Shown here piece by piece: positions 21,107 to 25,418 of a stretch of 25,418 nt of DNA. The notes under the pieces were generated by a model, which worked only from the letters and a program-made list of their open reading frames with translations, was not told the origin of the DNA and did not search any database. Position numbers and translations under genes: made by a program. The stretch comes from an uncultured Pseudoclavibacter sp. (GTDB lineage Bacteria > Actinomycetota > Actinomycetes > Actinomycetales > Microbacteriaceae). Within the stretch, counting starts at the first letter, position 1. Every line of letters starts with the position of its first letter. Location: contig CAMIMS010000024.1 in the NCBI GenBank assembly GCA_946221025.1, forward strand, positions 1-25,418. Direction: 5' to 3'.

Positions 21107-23101
21107 CTATGAAGCGGGAGAATCCGCCGCTGATTCGGCCGCAGAATCTGTGGATTCGTCATCATCCACAGGGGCTGCCAGCAGCAGTGGGAAGTTCAGC
21201 AGGAACGTCGCGCCGCCGCCCTTGGTCTCGACGACTTCAGCCGTGCCGCCGTGGCTTTGCATGATCGCGGCAACGATCGCGAGACCCAGCCCGGAGCCCC
21301 CGGTGTGCCGAGCACGGGATGTGTCGGCGCGCCAGAACCGCTGGAAGATGCGGGCACGGATCTCCTCGGGGATGCCCTCTCCGTGGTCGCGAATCTCCAC
21401 TGTGGCCAGGCGTGCTCCAGGGTCGAGCACCACACCGAGTTCGAGCGGCGAGCCATCGGGGGTGTAGCGCAGGGCATTGCCGATGACGTTTTGGATGGCC
21501 TGCTGCACGCGGTTCGCGTTGCCGAGAATGATGGCCGGAAGATCGTAGGTCTCCGGCGAGATCTCATTGCGGAAACTCGCCTCCTGGGCGCTTGCAGCCG
21601 CCGAGCTCGCGGGTTTGCGACGTCGCATGTGCATCTGCAGGGTGCGACCGCGAGACGGTGAACCGTCACGGGGCTTCGGGCGCCATCGAAGAAAGCGCCG
21701 CCCTGACGCATCCGTCGTCATCTCGGCTTCATCGCCGCTGTCGGGTGCGGAGCCCGCGTCGCCCTCGGCGGGCGAGATGATCGGCACCATGCCGGTCGAA
21801 ACGAGCATTTCGTCGAATGCCGCCGCCTGCCGGTCATGCTCGGCTCGCGCATCCTGCAGCTCTTGCGAGAGCTCCATGCGTTTGCCATCTACGAGCACGG
21901 CCGGATGATCAACGGCCAGCGAATGCGATCCGGCGTGCATCGTGCCATCGGCGGCGATATCGGATTCGTCGAGCACGACGCGCGTTGGCAGCACCTGCAC
22001 TGGCCGATCGGGGGAGCTCGCGTGCGCGTCCATCGCCGCCTCACCCACGATGATCTCGAGATCGAGCAGCTCCTTGGGCTCGGTCTTCGCTTCCTCGAGT
22101 CGCGCAAGCTGGAGGAGGTCTTCCACGAGCCCCGTCATGCGAATCGCCTCCGACTCGATGCGGTTCATGGCCACCGCGACTTTCTCATCGTCGTCGAGCG
22201 CCCCCATCCGGTACAACTCGCCGTAGCCGCGAACGGTCACGAGGGGAGTGCGCAGTTCGTGGCTCGCGTCGCCGACGAAACGCCGCATTTGCTCGATGGT
22301 GTCGTCTCGTTCCTCAATGGCCGTGTCGATGCGCGCGAGCATCGTGTTGAGGGCGCGGCTTAGACGACCGACTTCGGTGTTCGGCGCTCCGGGGGCAAGA
22401 CGCGCGGAATGGTCGCCCGCGGCGAAGTCCATGGCGGTCGCCTCCACCCGGCGAAGCGGTTGCAGCGACATCGTGACGAGAAGTCGCGTTGCGGCCGCCC
22501 CGAAGATGACGACCGAAAGGCCGAACCCGACGAAAATCGCGATGAACGCGGCCATCGTCGCATTCACGCTCTCAAGCGGCACAGCGACAATCAGCGCGCT
22601 CGGCGGGCCGTCGACCAGCTGCGGCGAATTCGGAACCAGAATCCCGCGCCAGGCCGTGCCGATCGGATCGCGGAGGGTAATGATCTCGCCCTGCGATGCG
22701 GTCGGTTGCGTGGGGCCGGTTGCGCCGCTGAATCCCGACTCGAATTCATTCGTGATGGGTCTGATGTCGGGAACGATGAGTTCGCCCACTTGGGCCGAGT
22801 TATCGACGATCACCTCGCCATCGGGTGAGACGGCCGCCACGTAGTAAGGGCGGGGCGCGTCGGATACTTCGTCAAAACTCAGCTGTCCGGTCACCGGGTC
22901 GCTGTGCAGCAGCACGTCGGGGTCGGCGGCGATGGCACGCAAATCACCGTCGAGTTGACTGATGAGCGTTGGCCGCAGTAGCAGCATGGTGCCGATACCG
23001 GCGACCGTCAGCCCGAGCGTGAGCAGCGTCGTGGTGACGATAGTGAGTTTGTTGCGAAGTGAGAGCCGGTCCCACTTCAGGTGACGGTTTCGCTCGGGCA
23101 C
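21107..23101 (-). CDS. Sensor histidine kinase with a large insertion in the ATP-binding domain
   Basis: A 664-residue transmembrane kinase. Residues 18-42 are the first membrane segment, 43-178 an external sensor region, 182-209 the second membrane segment, about 210-265 a HAMP domain. DHp phospho-acceptor His281 is in GDASHELRTPLVT. The catalytic domain has N box QNVIGNALRYTP (about 537-548), G1 DHGEGIP, F box FQRFWRAD and G2 GGSGLGLAIV. Odd feature: between the end of the DHp region (about residue 371) and the N box, about 150 extra residues are inserted, with a coiled-coil-like part and a basic Ser-rich part. A 25-residue acidic tail ends the protein. The start is GTG at 23101, 15 bp after the regulator gene, with a weak ribosome site. 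Confidence 0.9.
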   Translation of the reverse strand: MPERNRHLKWDRLSLRNKLTIVTTTLLTLGLTVAGIGTMLLLRPTLISQLDGDLRAIAADPDVLLHSDPVTGQLSFDEVSDAPRPYYVAAVSPDGEVIVDNSAQVGELIVPDIRPITNEFESGFSGATGPTQPTASQGEIITLRDPIGTAWRGILVPNSPQLVDGPPSALIVAVPLESVNATMAAFIAIFVGFGLSVVIFGAAATRLLVTMSLQPLRRVEATAMDFAAGDHSARLAPGAPNTEVGRLSRALNTMLARIDTAIEERDDTIEQMRRFVGDASHELRTPLVTVRGYGELYRMGALDDDEKVAVAMNRIESEAIRMTGLVEDLLQLARLEEAKTEPKELLDLEIIVGEAAMDAHASSPDRPVQVLPTRVVLDESDIAADGTMHAGSHSLAVDHPAVLVDGKRMELSQELQDARAEHDRQAAAFDEMLVSTGMVPIISPAEGDAGSAPDSGDEAEMTTDASGRRFLRWRPKPRDGSPSRGRTLQMHMRRRKPASSAAASAQEASFRNEISPETYDLPAIILGNANRVQQAIQNVIGNALRYTPDGSPLELGVVLDPGARLATVEIRDHGEGIPEEIRARIFQRFWRADTSRARHTGGSGLGLAIVAAIMQSHGGTAEVVETKGGGATFLLNFPLLLAAPVDDDESTDSAAESAADSPAS

Positions 23102-23116
23102 GAAGAAAAGCTTGCC

Positions 23117-23815
23117 CTACTGCTTGGCCGTGGGCACCTTCAGCATGTACCCGAAACCGCGCTTGGTCTGGATGAGCGGCTCTTCTGTGTACTGGTCGAG
23201 CTTGCGGCGAAGGTACGAGATGTAGCTTTCGACGATTCCCGCGTCGCCGTTGAAGTCGTACTCCCACACGTGGTCGAGAATCTGCGCCTTCGAGAGCACG
23301 CGGTTGGGGTTCAGCATGAGGTAGCGAAGCAGCTTGAACTCGGTGGGGGAGAGCTCGATCGGCTGGTCGCCGAGGTGCACCTCGTGGGTGTCCTGATCCA
23401 TCGTAAGCTCGCCCGTGCGGATGACGGTCTCTTCTTCATCCGCCATCGTGCGACGCAGAATCGCCTTGATTCGCGCGACGATCTCATCGAGCGAGAAGGG
23501 CTTGGTGACGTAGTCGTCGCCGCCGGCGTTCAGGCCCTCGATCTTGTCTTCGGTGTCGTCTTTCGCGGTGAGAAAGAGGATGGGGGAGGTGTAGCCGGAT
23601 GCGCGCAGGCGCTTGGTGACGCCGAAGCCATTCATGTCGGGGAGCATGACATCGAGCACGATCAGGTCGGGCTCCTCGTCGATGACGGCCGAGATCGCCG
23701 CGGCACCGTTACCGACGGCGCGCACCATGAATCCGGAGAAGCGAAGGCTCGTGGCGAGCAGTTCGCGGATGTTCGGCTCGTCGTCAACAACCAGGATCTT
23801 CGGACCGTCACTCAT
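23117..23815 (-). CDS. OmpR-family response regulator (PhoP/TrcR-like)
   Basis: The 232-residue protein has a receiver domain with acidic residues in VVDDEPN, phospho-acceptor Asp55 in LIVLDVMLPD, Thr83 and Lys105 in YVTKPFS. A winged-helix DNA-binding domain follows at about 130-228, with LSPTEFKLLRYLMLNPNRVLS and DAGIVESYISYLRRKLD, close in style to mycobacterial PhoP/TcrX proteins. The start is ATG at 23815 (MSDGPKILVVDDEPN); the frame is open upstream, but that part is not receiver-like. A CATACT hexamer seven bases before the ATG would give a one-base leader. It precedes its kinase by 15 bp. The signal sensed is unknown; it is distinct from the RegX3 system in the same window. Confidence 0.92.
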   Translation of the reverse strand: MSDGPKILVVDDEPNIRELLATSLRFSGFMVRAVGNGAAAISAVIDEEPDLIVLDVMLPDMNGFGVTKRLRASGYTSPILFLTAKDDTEDKIEGLNAGGDDYVTKPFSLDEIVARIKAILRRTMADEEETVIRTGELTMDQDTHEVHLGDQPIELSPTEFKLLRYLMLNPNRVLSKAQILDHVWEYDFNGDAGIVESYISYLRRKLDQYTEEPLIQTKRGFGYMLKVPTAKQ

Positions 23816-24045
23816 AGGGAGCAGTATGGCGTGTCTGCGCTGGGCGGTGGCTGAGGCCGGGGCGGTTGCGACATGACCACCAGAACGCCTTCCGAGTTCG
23901 TGACCGATAGACCGGTGCCAGCGCCGCCCGGATGAATTCGCATCAGGTTGGTTTGGCGGTTCGGCGGGGAGCATTGGGATGCTGGAGCGCTTGTCGTTCG
24001 CGTTTCTTATGATGCGTTTACGGAATTCTGAAACCGGGATGCGAA

Positions 24046-24447
24046 ATGTCGACAGATCGGATCACTCGAAGCCTTGCCGTGTTGGCCCTCGCGATGGTCG
24101 CGCTCACGGGGTGCGACGGGGGCATGAGCCACGAGGAGTCTGAGGGCGGTCGCGAGTATCCGTGCGAGGCAACGGCAGAGCCGAATGGAGCTCAGTCGAC
24201 CTCGTACGGTGTTTCGCAGGGAACGATGGGTGATGTCGGCGACATCCGCGTTGGTTTGGTCTCGACCCGGTGTGATGACGGTGTCCCTTCAGCCCGTGTG
24301 TGGCTGAGTCGCGGCGACGACCAGGAGATGGACATTCGCATTCGTGCCGGTGACACGTTCGACTTTTATGGAACTCGCCTGTTCGTTACCGATGTCACCA
24401 AACACGACAACAACAGTGGCGACGTAGGAATCGCGATTCTCAACTAA
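24046..24447 (+). CDS. Small lipoprotein of unknown function
   Basis: The 133-residue product has a lipoprotein signal peptide ending in ALTGC, so Cys23 is the lipidation site. The mature part is short, with two further cysteines (Cys40 and Cys76) that could form a disulfide, and a beta-rich C-terminus (MDIRIRAGDTFDFYGTRLF, then VTDVTK and GDVGIAIL). I do not recognise the family. It lies 222 bp upstream of the WXG100-calpain gene, on the same strand, in a region less G/C-biased than the rest. A role as immunity protein is possible but unsupported beyond position. The ribosome site is weak (GGGAT). Confidence 0.7.
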   Translation: MSTDRITRSLAVLALAMVALTGCDGGMSHEESEGGREYPCEATAEPNGAQSTSYGVSQGTMGDVGDIRVGLVSTRCDDGVPSARVWLSRGDDQEMDIRIRAGDTFDFYGTRLFVTDVTKHDNNSGDVGIAILN

Positions 24448-24466
24448 GTCTCACGGCACCCCGGTG

Positions 24467-24484
24467 TCCGGTCTGCCGACCGGA
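24467..24484 (+). terminator. Hairpin after the lipoprotein gene
   Basis: TCCGGTC and GACCGGA pair around a four-base loop, 19 bp after the stop. No T-run follows. Confidence 0.45.
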
Positions 24485-24537
24485 TGACCGCGACCGATTG
24501 ACACGCCCACCGACTCTTGGGGCATGAACATTCGAGT

Positions 24538-24572
24538 CCCCAGATCGCGCTCAGCTCTGGGGAGTGCTCCCC
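24538..24572 (+). promoter_or_regulatory. Two overlapping, mutually exclusive hairpins upstream of the WXG100-calpain gene
   Basis: CCCCAGA (24538-24544) pairs with TCTGGGG (24556-24562), while GGGGA (24559-24563) can instead pair with TCCCC (24568-24572). They share GGGG, so only one forms at a time. A TAGGGT hexamer at about 24596-24601 could be a -10 element downstream, in which case the hairpins would be outside the transcript. The role is undetermined. Confidence 0.35.
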
Positions 24573-24669
24573 ATTCGCGGTTTCGACCTGTGCCAGTAGG
24601 GTGATCAGAAAAGCGAGCGTGACCGTTCGTTTGTTCCGGATCTCGTGGTCAGGGCGAAGGGAGTTTCCG

Positions 24670-25418
24670 GTGTCGGGGAAGATGTTTGGTGCAGACACAG
24701 AGTTGCTGCGGGATCTTGGGCGCGTGTTCGAATCATCGAGTGAGCGCATCGCGTCTGGTTCAACGCGGTGCACCAACGAGGTTCATGCAGTCATATGGGA
24801 GGGGGCCGACCGCGACCGATTCGTCGTTGAGTACGAGCGGCGGATCGATGGTCTCGCCAGGACGCTGTCGGACAGTTTGAACGATATCGGTGCGACCGAA
24901 CTGCCCCGTCAAGCCGATGAGCAAGACGCGGCGAGCGACGTCCGCGGTGGGGCCGGTGGTGGCGGCCCACTCGAAGCAGTCGAGTGGCTTTTCGCGAAGG
25001 CCGGCAAGCGGAAAGCGATCGAGACCGACGTCGACGACGAGAGCCAGCATGAGAAACACCACGGTGAAATTCCCAGCGAAGAGCGTAACGTCGATGTGTA
25101 TGACGTAAACCAGCGAGGAATCGGCGACTGCTGGTTCTTAGCCGCGTATGGCGCGCTCGCGACGACGGAGGAGGGGCGAAAGCTCCTCGCCGAGAATGTC
25201 GAATACGACCCCGCGACGGATGAATACATCGTCCATTTTCCGGGCGATAAAGAACCCATACGCGTGAAGAACTCCTTCGTTGATGCTCCCTATCAGTCCG
25301 ATGGGCAGGATCGACGACTGCAGGGCGTTCGCGGCGACTCGGGGGATCCGAACCTGATCAGTGTCTACGAGAAGGCGATGGCGCAGCGTGAGGGTGGCGA
25401 CTACGGCGACATCTGGGG
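24670..25418 (+). CDS. WXG100-like domain fused to calpain-family (C2) cysteine protease, partial at right edge
   Basis: The gene begins at GTG 24670 with GGGAG six bases upstream and runs open to the window end (249 codons plus two bases); in-frame GTGs at 24601 and 24619 are less likely. Residues about 5-78 form two helices with a WEG at 43-45, matching the WXG100 hairpin used as a type VII secretion signal. Residues about 80-140 are a Gly-rich and charged linker. From 140 on, NQRGIGDCWFLAAYGALA matches the calpain active-site signature, with oxyanion Gln148 and catalytic Cys154 at the conserved six-residue spacing. LISVYEKAMAQREGGDYGDI matches the calpain EKAYAKLxGxY segment. The catalytic His and Asn would lie outside the window. 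A secreted protease effector or toxin is the best reading. A TTA codon and more AT-ending codons than its neighbours hint at transfer. Confidence 0.85.
   Translation, partial: MSGKMFGADTELLRDLGRVFESSSERIASGSTRCTNEVHAVIWEGADRDRFVVEYERRIDGLARTLSDSLNDIGATELPRQADEQDAASDVRGGAGGGGPLEAVEWLFAKAGKRKAIETDVDDESQHEKHHGEIPSEERNVDVYDVNQRGIGDCWFLAAYGALATTEEGRKLLAENVEYDPATDEYIVHFPGDKEPIRVKNSFVDAPYQSDGQDRRLQGVRGDSGDPNLISVYEKAMAQREGGDYGDIW

Noticed and set aside
1..25418. CRISPR arrays, rRNA genes and insertion sequences
   Set aside because: No regularly spaced repeats, rRNA sequence or transposase-like frames were seen.

Overview
The window is high-GC, densely coded DNA from an actinobacterium, most likely Micrococcales and probably Microbacteriaceae. 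The evidence is a mycothiol biosynthesis gene (mshD), CarD, LpqE, a DUF3263 plus LytR_C pair, a groES-less groEL under CIRCE control, a WXG100 protein, and many leaderless genes whose -10 hexamer lies six bases before the start codon. The species cannot be named from the sequence alone.

Layout. On the minus strand at 1-5131 is a phosphate and thiol block: mshD, ppk, a NUDIX-histidine phosphatase fusion of the MutT1 type, and the 5' part of pstS, which has a direct-repeat PHO box upstream. Plus-strand genes at 5207-8588 are two small membrane proteins, a nitrobindin-like protein, a YgfZ-like protein and a FUSC-type membrane protein. A methyltransferase (minus) is divergent from gpmA (plus). 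phoU (minus) is divergent from senX3-regX3 (plus), with PHO-like repeats between them. lpqE (minus) is divergent from carD, followed by cysS and rlmB, tRNA-Thr(TGT), and a 46-bp perfect palindrome. msrB (minus) is divergent from DUF3263 and LytR_C genes, and groEL follows behind tandem CIRCE elements. On the minus strand at 20750-23815 are a WXG100 protein and an OmpR/histidine kinase pair. The right edge holds a lipoprotein and the start of a WXG100-calpain fusion.

How the genes fit together. PhoU, SenX3 and RegX3 form a phosphate-sensing module, with PstS for uptake, PPK for storage and MutT1 for nucleotide clean-up as plausible outputs in the same window. CarD, CysS, RlmB and tRNA-Thr form a transcription/translation housekeeping group. 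The order gpmA-phoU-senX3-regX3 and lpqE-carD-cysS-rlmB resembles conserved actinobacterial blocks, but ispD and ispF are absent between carD and cysS.

Most exciting item. The gene entering the right edge (from 24670) joins an N-terminal WXG100-like helical hairpin to a calpain-family (C2) cysteine protease domain with an intact oxyanion Gln and catalytic Cys. This is the architecture expected of a type VII secreted protease effector or polymorphic toxin. Its catalytic His and Asn lie beyond the window.
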